Of a DNA stretch of 64,000 bases, positions 35,701 to 49,433 are shown piece after piece; position 1 is the stretch's first letter; every line of letters begins with the position of its first letter. The notes below the pieces were generated by a model that was given only the letters and a program-made list of their open reading frames with translations, did not search any database and was not told the origin of the DNA. A program made the position numbers and the translations under genes. The DNA lies in NCBI GenBank assembly GCA_004352715.1, contig SCFE01000096.1:1131711-1195710 (forward strand), read 5' to 3'. The stretch is from Hofstenia miamia. Its lineage: Eukaryota > Xenacoelomorpha > Acoela.

Positions 35701-38700
35701 CTAGTACACCCAGTGTCCCAGCACAGGTTAATTTTGCCGATTTTGTTTACTTGAAAATCAATTGAATCTAACTTATATTTGCACGACTCCGCAAATGTTT
35801 TAATAAAGGCATTTTAAGAGAGAACTAGATTTTAAATAACTAACTTTATGATGAGACCAATATAATTAGACAATGTGGTCTGATGACTATTTTATTTTAG
35901 TCAAATAACAAGCAAACGGAAGTAGCACAGATTATTAAATCTCAAGCTTCTACAGATGTTGGATTAACAGTGGTATCTTCGTCTTCCAGTGACTTGCCTT
36001 CTGCACATCAAACGCCAACCGTTGCCAGTAAATAATTTTTTGCATAGCGCCATATATAATGCATGTAGAGATCGATTGATTTGGAACAGTTATTTTGTCA
36101 GTTACGCTTCCTCCCAAAGCCTTTCGAAAATTCTCTGCAGTTATAGTTACTTCGTATCCGTTACTCTTAGTTACGTTGGGCTAATTTGTTAGGATATAGA
36201 AAAGAAGCAAATCTGGGCGAATATATGATGTATATCGTGGGAAGTGAATTTATTTTGTTTATCTGCCACCCGACACGATCCGTCTAACACTGACCCGCGA
36301 CACGACTCGATCAAACAAAAATTCTAGTATAATACGCACAAAATGTTTTAGCATAGAAATATCTATAACAATACAAAAATGATTAATATCTTTAAGAATT
36401 TCAAAGATTTAAAGTTTTGATTTGTTAAATTGTCTTAAATCTGTTAGTGTTCTTCCGTCTAAGAGTGATCCGCACCCGAACCGCCCGTCTAATATTTTAT
36501 CCTTCCCAAGAGTCGAGTTGAGCCGGGTTGACACGTTTCCTACCCTAATTAAATTCCATCAATAAAGTCAGAATTGATCTTGTAAAATAGTCTGTCCTTT
36601 TGTTGATTCCAATTGAATCTGCTACTACTCCTGCAAATATGTGTCCTAATCGTGTTGTAACGGTAGTAATTTAATCCGTTACAATTATTTGAAATAACGT
36701 TAACTATAACTGACAGTGACTGTAACTTCCCAATTTTATGAGACGCAGATTTCTATGTTCTTTTCTAAATGGCACATCTGTTTAACTATATTTATATTGG
36801 TCAAACTACAACAAAACTAAAGTTCAAATTTAATATTTTAATTTAAATTTTTGGAGTCAATGCATTCAAATTAGTAAGAGGTTATAAAGAATCAAATATT
36901 ATAATTTGTAATGAAAGCAAGCTAACAGTAATTCAACTGGTGTTAAATTACATTTTTATTCAATTTTGTTAATAATCAAAAATTCCTGTCTGACAAAATT
37001 TCATACTTGCTACCATAAAAATGTTAGGTATTTGTTGATTTTGGTCTCAATTACAGTGTAAATTACTTGATCTGATGAAACCCTACCCTACGCAATCTAG
37101 CTCGGCGAATTATTTAATTTTGCATAGTTTACACGACCTAAGCCGGTAGAAATAAAATATGCAGATATGTGTGTTGGCATTCCTGCTGAAGCCCCTTGAA
37201 TTAAAGTTCAATGAGTGTTAAATATTCTTAATCGTGCATAAGCCTAGACTGATGTCAACAAAAAAGACTAGTTTTGCGAGAAGACAATCTACCAACTACA
37301 AACAATTGTATAATAAACGTTTAAATATACACGCTTAAAAAAGTGAACTGTGAATTTCTTATTTCACAGCTACCTGTTAACATAAATCAGCTTTTAATCT
37401 ATTTGCTTGACTGGTGTCAAAGGACGAACAACGCCGTAAAATAATTACTGATAAGATAATTCTAAGTTCAATTTGAAAGCTAACGCAGAATGTGATTCCT
37501 TTGTCAATGATCTATTGGTAAATTGCAATTATACCCTGTTCTGTTGAAAATACAGGGTGTAACAAAAGTAACCAGACGCTTCATTTTACGAGAAATCTAA
37601 CTTTATTCATAAGAGTAGGAATAAAAAAACGAATCATTCATAGTAAAATATACAGTAGCGAATCTAAAACAACTTACTGAGGTTATAATGTCCAAAAGGA
37701 TTAATCATAAAAGAAGAAAGTGTTAATAGAGAATGTTCAAAATGATGACCATCATGTTCAATACATTTGCAAATCCAGTCACGAACAGACCGGCACACCT
37801 TGTTCACCAAATCTAATGCTATGGCACGAATTTCATCGGTAATAGCATTCTTCAGATCGTCCATAGTGTGTGGGTTTCTACCATAAACTTTTATCTTTAG
37901 TAAGTAAGCCTTTATCACTCAAGTCAGTCTCTGATCATCATCCTTGAGTAACGATCAATAGGAATGACGATTTCAAAAATTTGAATTAAAAATCTGAACC
38001 CCAAATCGATTAAACATATAGCATCGCTGTTGCAGCAAGGCGAACCATCACAGTTAAATTTCCATCCATTGATGTTTAGCTACGTAACTACAGTTCTTGC
38101 TTTCATTTTGCAAGCGTCTGGTTACTTTTGTTACACCCTGTATAAGCAATTAATACTACATCATTTTAACACTTATTAAACAAGAATTTACTAAAATCTG
38201 TAATGGGCCTCCTAAAATAGATTTAAACACTCATAACGCACGACCTAATAATGATATTTAAAAGCCAAAGGCAATAAAAAAGAAGAATGTCTCAAAATTT
38301 GCGTATGGTGCTTCAATTGCGTTTGGACGGTCTATCTACAAAAAACGAAATAGTTAAAGTTTATTATATTCCAATGGGTGTTGTACCTTCTCATTATCTG
38401 AACTCTAGAAATGGGAGAATTTGAAATCAGAATTTCCTAATAAATAGGTAATATTTTTTGATAGGTAAAGGAACAACACTTAGTGAAATGTGTGCTACCA
38501 TTACATGAAATAGATGCGTCATGTCCAAAGTTCTCCATTCCCGAAAATACATGAAGAAACTTATTTGTAACTTTGAAGTTACGCGAAACTGTTTGGGGAT
38601 AAGCATATGTTCTCTGGTCATGAATATCAATTTATAATAAATTATTACAATGGCAGTAAGTGCGTTGGGTGTGCAAAGTTAAATTTAAAACTAATATTGA

Positions 38701-41700
38701 AAGTTTCTGATTGAAAAATGATATTGATTAATACCGAGGAATTGATAATTTTAGACAAAATATTAATTAAAATTGAAAAAATAATATCCTCAACACTTTG
38801 ATGAATATTTGATTTGAATTGTGATTCCCTTAAAATTATTTTGAATATGAATTGTGTTTTCTAGCTCATGTACATAATTTAGACTATAATTTTGCATTGC
38901 CTTCCAATATTGTGATAATTGAAAAAAATCTAATGAGTAAGGACAGATGGGCGATTCACTCTCTTTGAAATTCTTTCACGGATATCTATTAAATCAAATT
39001 GGTTGGCATTCACGACTAAGACCAAAAGAAAATTGACTCAGGTGTTAAATTTGCAGAAACCGTGTTGTTTTACAATCCAAAGCGTATAGCCGCTTAGAGT
39101 AACATGCAGTGTTGTTGTATTACTATTGGGTCTGCATATTTCGTTGAATAATCGCCACAATTATTCGCTTAATTAATTGTATGTCAATCACAAGTTCTTA
39201 ATCACTTTCGTCACTTAAATTCCATTCATTCTAGTTTATCTACTAGCTCCTACTGTATATATATATATATATATATATACTTAGAAATATGAAAATTCAA
39301 AAAAATTCTAACAAACGCCACAAAAATTTTTGTCTTTTTTCTGCAAATGTATAATTGATTAAAATATTTTCTTCTTTCAATGACTTTTTGAAAATTTGTA
39401 ATTCGAAATTATTAGCTTAAGCCCTTTTTTACAGATGCTTTATATCTAATTAGATGATTTTATTTGAAATTATAAAAAAAACCCTATTAAAAGAAAATGA
39501 ATTTCTAAATAAGCTTAAAATTTTTAAATCTACAATAGTCATGGTGACTTTGCTAAATTTAAAAAATTTTTCGTTTTCATTGTCTCCTCTTTTGAACGCC
39601 TTGAAAAATTCCATCAAATTATATATTTGTTTCTATTTAAATTGTTTAAATAATAAAATTTTTAAGAGCCTTTTTTAAAATGGTGAATTCTGCACAGAAT
39701 TTTGTTAGCGATTAGGGACAGGATTTTTACTTAAAAATCATCCCCCCACAAATATTCTTTTAATTTTTTGAAATTCTTAAAAGTATGCCTCTTAGGTAAT
39801 TAGAAGATTGTACAAAAAAATGTGGGGAAAAAATCTATATAATTTCACATGAAAAAATATTTGTACATTTACTGCAATGCCTAATTCATATTTATTTGCA
39901 GCAATAATCTAATTATTCGCCACTAAGAGAAAATATTCAAATATTTCCCTGGTTTATGAGCATTTTGCGCATGACTTTTGTCGCCATAAAAAGCTCAAAA
40001 TATGTGGTTTTAGGTGAAATGACGTTTAAACTGGACACACATTACCCCTGAAATTGGTTATTTACTTGTATTGAAAGATTATAAATCCAACAAAAAACCT
40101 GCATTTCACGTCGCGTCTGGTCCCTGGTGTTGATAAATTTAGACTTTTATTTTTTATTGACTTTGAATAAGGTGATTGAGATCTACAGTGGTGCAGCGCA
40201 TGTTTATCAAGTTCATTTCCTATTTTAGGCATGTAACCAGTTTTTAATAAATCAATTTGAAAGTGTGGTAAAATGCTTAAATACACCATGCTTTTAACTG
40301 AGATAGGATTAAGCAAAGTTCGCCTCGGGTCAGGAGAAATTCATTTGTCAGATTTAGATAACCAAATTTTCATGACTTTAGCTGCTTGATGTACATGACC
40401 CTCTGGTATGTAATCTTTTTGTTCATGTCTGTCAGACTTGGGAACCAGCCGAGCTTGAGCACTTACTCGAAAATATCAACGAGCACAATCGAGTGAAACA
40501 TTTATTGTATTGTAATAATATATGATTTAATGTATTTCCTTGTCAAAATTTTCCATATTCTGCATATTAAGATTGTAATTCACCCTTACACTTGAGCCTC
40601 AATTATTGGTCCAAGCCAGCCGAGCGAACTGAACTGAACCGAAAAATTAGGTATCGCTCATCATTCTAACATCAAAATAATTCTTGAGCATTGTTTATAT
40701 TAATAATTAGCAGGTCTAACTCGGGTCAAACTTTGATTGTCTGATATATAGATCCGGTTAGGGATCAATTGTTTGTGGATCGGAGCATAATGTCGGACCA
40801 AAGACTTTGACTCATTTGGTAATATACTAACGATTTATTAGAGGCCTATATTAATATCAAAATACAGGCAACTGTTCTACTTTAGAAAATGCTTAAGTCT
40901 TTTTATCTTTTTTAGCATAATTCATGGCAACATCAAAACAAATTTGATAATTCATGAATTGTGTTGGATTTCATTACATATAAAGTGCTGTTATTAGAAT
41001 TACAACATAATTGCCTGCAATTGGTCTATTAAAATTAATTTTGGTTAGGCAATAGCTTTACCGACCTCCTAGCAGTTCTATACATCACAGCTTAGTTTAG
41101 CTAAGTTTCATATATAAATTTCGTATTAAGACATGGTAACATGCACCAGAGCCAGTCTTGTACATTTAAATCTTTTAATTAAGATTTTGACAGAAGATCT
41201 TGTATGAAAAGATTTTAGCATCATAATGTAGCTAAGATTTATAAACTGTTGTGCCCACAATTTCAAAAACATCTATTGGAGAATGCATTTCAATATGACG
41301 AATATTTGTGGTAAAGAGTATTATCTTGCTTACAGTACATGATAGTATTAATTATTTTTTCATAAAAATTCCTATGCTTTTAAAAATCATTCAATTTATC
41401 GTTCGTAATAACTAATTTTCATGTAATCAGGCAATGTAATGCCTAAGCAAGCAGCAACTAGCCAAAAATATTTCTGTTTCTGTTAACAAGATGTTCAAGT
41501 CTCTATTAGGATGTGCGAAGGCAATGCGAACCTACAATTGGCACGACTAGGCCTAATTTTAACCGAAACTGAAAGAAAAGCCAATCCTATATCCTATGGT
41601 TTTGGATTTTAGATAGTTGGCTAGTTATGAGTATTGAAGAGCTTTCAGAACTAAGCAAAATCAATTTACAATTTAAAAACAATCAATAGCATAAGACAGG

Positions 41701-44700
41701 GAAAAGGGGACATCTAGAGCACAAGGAAATCTTCACACTATTAAGGATATAACGAGTTAATTCTGTTTGAGCTAGAATTTTACCATATATTTCAAGACTG
41801 GTTCTAGAGAAGAATTGCTCAGATTAGTTGGCACTGTTGAAATTTTCCTAAGATAAACGAACTACACATTTAGTAAACTTAATATTTTCTTATTAAAATA
41901 TTTATATGCACTACTCCGACACTCTATTTAAAAATTGTTCAACATCAAAGAGTGAAATCATTTTGTTTGCTGTTAATTATTTGTCCTGTTGTATTTAGCA
42001 TAAAATTTTATAGAGGTTTTTGAATAATTTCGATGAAAATTTAATGAATACATTTGTTTATACAATCTGCAATTGCATAAACACAAATATGAGACACTTT
42101 ATTCATGTTGTAAAATTAACAAGAAATCTATAATTTGCTTAGAACATATTTTCAGCAATATATATTATCTTTCTATCACAATAACTTTTTAGACAGTCGC
42201 AATTCAAATACTGCCTGTAGTGTGCCATCTCCTCACTTCTCTGCTGTTGATTATGAAATAAATGATGAAGAAATCCCAAGTGAGTATTTATGTCAAATCG
42301 TGTATTTATTATAATAATATTAATAATAACAATAATGATAATAGCAAGTACAGGGGCAAGCAACAAGAACAAACTGTTTGAAGAAGCCCATACACAGAAG
42401 AGCTGAGATAAGTGATAAGTGTAGGCTATGTAAGAAAGACTTGGAGACAGTAGATCATCTAATGTCAGGGTGCGAGAAACTGGCGCAAAATGAGTATGAG
42501 TTCAAGCATGACAAGGTGGGACGAATGGTACATTGGAGCTTGATTAGGCAGCATGGGCTAGATGCAGGAGGCATGGTATGAGCAGAAGGTTAAGATATTG
42601 TGGGACTTCAACATATACAGAGAAGAAAATTGATAGAAGCAAGGAGGCCAGACTTAGTAGTGGTAGATAAAGTGGAAAGAATGACAACAGTAATAGATAT
42701 ATCAATACGAAATGTAGAAAGCAAGGCAAAGATAAAAGTACAGGGAGTTTGCATAGAAAATAGAGAGGTTGTGGAATATAAAGAAGGTCGAAATAGTTCT
42801 GGTAGTAGTTGGAGTACCAGGAGCAGTCACTAAAAAATATAAGATATACTTGAAGGAGTTAGGATTACCGAAGTGGGGAGGGGCGGTAGCACAGAAGAAA
42901 GCACAGTTAAGAACAGCTANNNNNNNNNNNNNNNNNNNNNGTTGTGGAATATAAAGAAGGTCGAAATAGTTCTGGTAGTAGTTGGAGTACCAGGAGCAGT
43001 CACTAAAAAATATAAGATATACTTGAAGGAGTTAGGATTACCGAAGTGGGGAGGGGCGGTAGCACAGAAGAAAGCACAGTTAAGAACAGCTAGAGTCCTG
43101 AGGAAAGCTCTCAGACTCACTGGGAGCTGGAGAGTTCCTCGCACTGAGCGTCACACCAGCGTGAAGTAGTGAGAAGGAATGAGATAACAATAACAAGAGT
43201 CAAAACCAATTTATTGCTGAAAATAGCAGGTATTATCTATAAACTGGGGCTATTTACAAAATAATAATAAAATATATATATTAGAATTTTACGAAATTTA
43301 CAAACAAGGGTAGTGTACTAATTATTATCACTAAGTATTAATTGTCTATGAAGGAAGAATGTTTTTTTCTATTATAATTTCATGATTTGGGTTATTCCAT
43401 ATTTTAGTTACTGTGTATTGAAGACTATTAGAATGCTTAACTAAACATTAATTTTTTAGAACGTTCGTTTGATTTAACATATTACTTTAAAAACAAAATT
43501 GAAGCTGACCAAATGTGAGCTTATATACTGTTGATAACTTATGCACTTGAATTTGGTAATATGAGATAATATTTTGGATTTTGCTCAATAATCGGATGCA
43601 TTGTCATGTTTATGAGCAAAATTGAGGAGTGTTTTGATCCTATTGCCACAGTGAGGTTGATTCTGCCCCTTTAAAAATTCCGAAATGCCTGTGCCTTCTT
43701 GACTTTCAGTTTCATAGATTGAGTAATACTCTTACAAAGTTTGAAGTAATTTCATCCTTCCATTCACTCATAGCAGAACTTTTTTCAACAATATTTTCAA
43801 AACTTTGTTTATCCATGTTGATTACTTACATGAAACGACTGTTTTTCTTCCTCATTTCGGCATTTTTTGTCTGTTGCAGTAAAAGGCCTCCAATGAATAC
43901 ATTAACCAAGTTTGTCATCTACCAAGACATTGTAGAACTTAGTCTATTGAAAAAGTCCAAAACTTCAAACATAATAAAATGATGATGTATATTTGTAAAG
44001 AGAAGTGAGCAAATTAAAAGCAGAGTGCATTTAGTAATTGTTTGTGATATGTAATTGAAATATTTCACAGATGATAAATTTAGCTAACCCTAAAAAAATT
44101 GTTTTTCTTCAGATTGCAAATTGTGGAAAATTAAATTCAATGTCGATTTCAACACCTAAATAGCTAGTAGATTCACTTTGCATTACTGGTACATGAATTA
44201 TATTAAGTTCAATATTTTTTGTTAGATTTCTGAATGTCGAGGTGAGAATATTTAAATTGTTTTTTTAATATTTTCTTTCAATTGATACATGCACTTTCCA
44301 ATAGATGTACTTTTAAATTTTCTATGTCACTTTGAAGACATTATTGACATTTTTATCAGTACATAAGATAATAAGTATCGTCTGCATTATGATAAATTTT
44401 ACTGTTTTTTTACCTGATTGGTTATATTGTTAACGTAGATTGCAAATAGGAAGAATTAAGGAACATATGAAATTTTTATGCACAAACATCAACTAAGAGA
44501 AGAAAATTTTTACATCCGACTAAGATCAGAACATCATAAAATAGGAGAAGCATTAATAATTAAACAGTCAAACAAAGATCAATTATTGAATAAACAACTA
44601 AGCATGATATCATTGAACTTATTTTAAGAGCTTGCAATATTAAAATATATAAAGTGTAGTATATTGTAAATATATTTAGTTTTTTACCGCATATTTGTAC

Positions 44701-44804
44701 TCATGATGTTTTATATAAACGAAACCGGTGTATCCTTTTCTTAGCGTCTATGCTAAATATGAATATGAAGAAGCTCAGTATAATCACTTCGAATATAAAT
44801 ATAG

Positions 44805-44844
<40 letters not shown>

Positions 44845-47800
44845 GAATATTGTTAGAGTATGTGTGCAACATAGCTACAGAAATGAGAGTTTCTAGATTT
44901 TAATTGGTTATTGAGCGAGAATATAATAATGACATTATATATTTCAAAAATGAGGTTATGCAATGGGACTTTCGATATTTAACCTACGTAAGTGTCAACA
45001 TTCTCAAAATAATCGTAATAATAAGAAATAATTGTGGTGATAATATCAACAACTGAAAATTAATATAATCTAAAATACATATACAACGTACGCCTTGACA
45101 TATACTTATACGCAGATTACGTTTCTGTAATTAGAGCGGTTCAGTATTAGATCGAAGATTAGCGTATATTCATAGAAAATGACTGGAATGTATTCAAAAT
45201 GAATATTATTCCATATCTATTAATGCTGTTAAATTCTTGAATAAATTTAGAAATTCCATATCTACAATCTTAAGTTGGATTCTTTATATAACTTCAAAAC
45301 TTGGTCAGACTTTATGAAATGCACTGTGCTACGTTATTCTTCCTCAGTTAATCATAATCTAGACTACTCGAATAAATTTTTCATATTTTTTAACAATTTT
45401 ATTGAGGTCAAATGCGGTCATGTCTTGAAAAATCAACTGAGACAAATTTATACACTGTGTTTTATTTGAATCCGAATATTTCTATTATTTTAATTATACT
45501 AAATTATTGCATAAAATTTAATAGGACAATGAAATATAAATTATTTTTTTGAAAATTAAAATATATGTATTTTACATTTGCACAGAGCTCCATTTTTATT
45601 TAAAGGTTAGCTTAAATTGTTTTAGAACCAAAATCAAAAGACAAATTAGAAAACGTAGATGAAGTTGAAACACTNNNNNNNNNNNNNNNNNACATTTGCA
45701 CAGAGCTCCATTTTTATTTAAAGGTTAGCTTAAATTATTTTAGAACCAAAATCAAAAGACAAATTAGAAAACGTAGATGAAGTTGAAACACTTAAGCGTG
45801 AATTGAAATTACTTCAAGATAAACTTGAAAAAGTGAGCAAAGAAAAGTCTTCGAAAAAGCATAAAGGTAAAAACTTCATGGGACTTTGTAAAGTCCATTC
45901 CTGAGAATGCATTTTTATATTTATTACCTTCAAACTTTATATATTTTTACAGATATGCGACCATTGATTTTGTCATTGACATAGAGTTATTAGTATGTCT
46001 TGAATAAAGCTTTGAATTTTGCAAGAAATTTTTGGCAATTGGCATGATTCCTAATTGAAATTATATTATTTTTATCCGTGCATAATTTCAATTTCCTTCA
46101 CTTTAATAATTAGGTTTTGAATAAATAATTGGTTTTTTATAAATTGGAAATTTTGATTGCGTTATTTCTAGGATTTATGGTAGTTATGCACGCCGTTGTT
46201 AGAACCATTCGCTTCAATTACTGCCGAGCAGTAGATACATGTAATTAATTCATGTTTTAATTTCGAAGACTAGTAAAGATCGTGATTAAAGTTACTTCTT
46301 CCTTTGCTTCCTTCCACATGCGTTGTAGATTTGAAACATATAAAATTTTAATTAATTTTGCTATACCACATTGAACATTGCAAAAACTAGTGCAACTAAC
46401 AAATTTGGAAATGCAAATACCTGTTCTAGAGTTTACTAAATATTTTTTTCTAAGCCGTTCTAACATGAAACGTTTTTGATCACTATATAAAATTGCAATT
46501 GAGTAGCACCTCATCTACCTTAGAACAGAAATGGCTTCATTTCTATTCCAAGCTAGCCTGAAATTAGCAGCTATAATAAATTTAGACACCTAAATTTAAC
46601 CTGGCGTGAAAAGGAACATTAATTTTATGTTTACAGTCTCTCCAACAAATTCTTTAGCACAGTGGGCATTAATTGTAATGTGTCGTCTATTGTTAGCATA
46701 TGACAGTCATAAAAACTTATATTTTATTTTCCAAAACCAATTAAGTTAATCAAACGAATTTCAACAAAAGAGTAACATAGCAACTGGCAAAATGCATTCC
46801 TTTAATTGCACAGTTTAAATGAAAACAGTTGATATTTAAATCAAGGAATTCATTGCATTACAGGAACATACAAGTACACGACTTAATATGATTTACATCT
46901 AGCTTGGGTAATGTAATGCACTCTTCCTAAACCCTACCCCAAAACTATAATTTTTATTTTATAAACCTAAGCCCTAAACTCAAGTCTCAAATTTACGTTT
47001 ATTCTTCCTAAGCACTACCACTAGCGACACTAAAAACGACCACAATAAACAAGTACGACATTATAATGCTACCCCGAATTTTGTGTATCTCCTGGCATGG
47101 ATAAATATTACAACGTGTTTTTAAAACTATTAAAATCGCTTTTTTTCAAAATGAATTTTTCTAGATAGGTCCCGAGATTTTGTTCGATTTGTCTCCCTGA
47201 AAAGTGCTTTGTTTGGTTGTGTCAGAAAATATGCCTAATTTTCACATCAAATCTACATGTTGGCTATATGATAAATACAAAATAACTCAGTTGTCATTAG
47301 AAGCTCCCGTTGAAAAACAATTACCATGTTTTCCGTGTATTTGCAACGGTTTGATGCGGGGTTCCATCCTGCCTTAATTCAATGCATAATGATGCACCCC
47401 AATATCAACAGATATTAAATGACATTTAATCTTCAGATGATTTTTATTTAGTTTTTGAGATAGCAGTGTTACTTTAAACATCTCACGCAAAAATGATCAG
47501 TCGTTTGAAGAATAGCATTTTAAACCGGTGATTGATGCCGTATAGCAGTTATTCAAATCAGCGATTGCAATTCGAGTCAGTTAAAATAATTGACCTGTAG
47601 AAATTAAACCTTGAGCGTCTGGAGAATAAAGTTTTTGAAGAATTAAATTTGAAATTGCGTGGCAACAAACTTCAGCTTTGCTTTGACTTCTCTTTTGACG
47701 ATTCTCTTTCTCTTTGAGATGAAAGAAAAAGTTTTATTTTATAACCATTACGAGATAATTACCAATAATGAAAATTGTACTTTTCTTAACCACCGCATTT

Positions 47801-49372
47801 CCAGATAAATGCAGCAGGAATGTCATTTTTCAATTTCTAGTTAATTCAACCTTTGATGATCGTACTCATTATAAAGAACAAACAGTTTTCCCAGATTTTC
47901 AAGCAATTTTCTCCAAGTCTCTTATGAAATTTGGAGATCGTGACATATGGTAGCAACCATTGGCACACGTACTCGAACGCAATGTCGAAAATTTGTAATA
48001 AAGTGTATTGCTGTTACTAATGTGCTTGAAAAGATTCATGATTTTTATTGAAAATTCCCACCATTACTAATGTTCTGGTAAAGAGAAGGTCAAATGGTTG
48101 CAACAAATGACCTTAAGTGTTTAATTGTAAATAGATAGCCCGCTCAAACTCATTGAAGGGTGCCTAGCGCAAATTCAAAGTTCCAAAGGTTAATTTTGCT
48201 TCCAAACGCAGATGATCATTTCTCAATTTTGTTTCCCTAACGGTTGTGAAAACTACTGGAAAAGCTTTACTATGTAATAAATCCTGAATTCCTTTATGAA
48301 TTTCATATTTTGAATTATGTAAATGTCATATTTTGATAAGTTTAAATCTTTGCTGTCCCCTCATTCGCGAATTATATTTTGTTCAAGAATTAGGCGTGTG
48401 TAAGAGTAATTTGGGATATCCATTAACAGGTAATTAATGTTAAGAAATATTTTATAATCATAAATTAAAACATATCTGGAAAGTATTCCATTGGCTAAAT
48501 CTAGATAACGCTTAAATGCAGGTACTTTCCCATGCGCATTTCATATTCATGAATATATGATTTTTTCAACCTGGTATCATTAAAGCTTCCAAAATATGTA
48601 CTACTAATTTGTAGCAACACCACCAGAGATCAGGCGTATCAACAAAACATGGATGCCATGTGTTTTTTGCAGACGTTTGCATACTGTCAAATGCGCTGTG
48701 GGTGGTGCGGTGTGTGCGGGATTGGTTTCGATGATGTAAGAGTTTCATTTCATTATATTTGTGTGAAACATTCTCAAAGATTATGCGAAAGAGTGAACTC
48801 CTAAAAATTTAACAAAGATGGAGCTATCATTGTTATTAAAGACAAATTACACTGCACTTCCAGAAAAATATGAAAAAAACGATTTATTATTAAATATAAC
48901 GTGTCTGATAAACAATTATTTTGCTAATTTTTTAACATACTAGTAGCATAATCGTAGGTGTACTTTTAGGTATTTTTTCAAATTTTTCAAATTCAATTTC
49001 TTAAACTAGAATATAAATTATGTGTGGTTTTACAAGAATCTAGTATTTTCTATGGTAAAATATTAGAATACTAGATTTTTATGAGATATTAGATTTATGA
49101 TACTGTTAAGTTAACTGGATAACAACAGTTTTATTGAAGCAAAGCTTTGTTTCCAGCTCAAATAAAACCAGAAACCGCAATGCACATTAAGATCAATAAA
49201 AATGTCCTCTAAAAGAGTTGAAAATTTTTCTACTCTACAGAGATGGAATTCTTCTCTAAATTTGGACCGCCCATATACCTCTTTTAGTCACTGTGTACTG
49301 TAGTTGAGGCTGAGATAACTACGTGAAAAAGACATGCTGTATCGATGGGTAAACCTGTGCAAAAATGTATAC

Positions 49373-49433
<61 letters not shown>

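Larger units (their letters stand above)
42378..43169 (+). pseudogene. C-terminal relic of a non-LTR retrotransposon (CCHC finger plus endonuclease-like block)
   Basis: Frame 1 (42378-42581) has a CCHC finger, CRLCKKDLETVDHLMSGC, then EKLAQNEYEFKHDKVGRMVH WSL. After a frameshift near 42590, a second frame has EARRPDLVVVDKVERMTTVI DISI. After another near 42765, a third has KKVEIVLVVVGVPGAVTKKY and KALRLTG before a stop at 43167-43169. CCHC followed by R-P-D-x-x-x-x-D...V-I-D-I is the arrangement of restriction-like endonuclease domains in some non-LTR elements; the assignment is inference. The sequence is interrupted by a 21-N gap with duplicated flanks, so the true copy is about 170 bp shorter. 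Confidence 0.7.

Noticed and set aside
46921-46990. Interstitial telomere repeat
   Set aside because: Only scattered CCCTAA-like words without tandem order; kept only as a low-interest note.
48566-48748. 60-codon minus-strand frame opposite the Cys-rich exon
   Set aside because: The plus-strand reading has correct splice borders and phase with the previous exon; the minus frame has neither.
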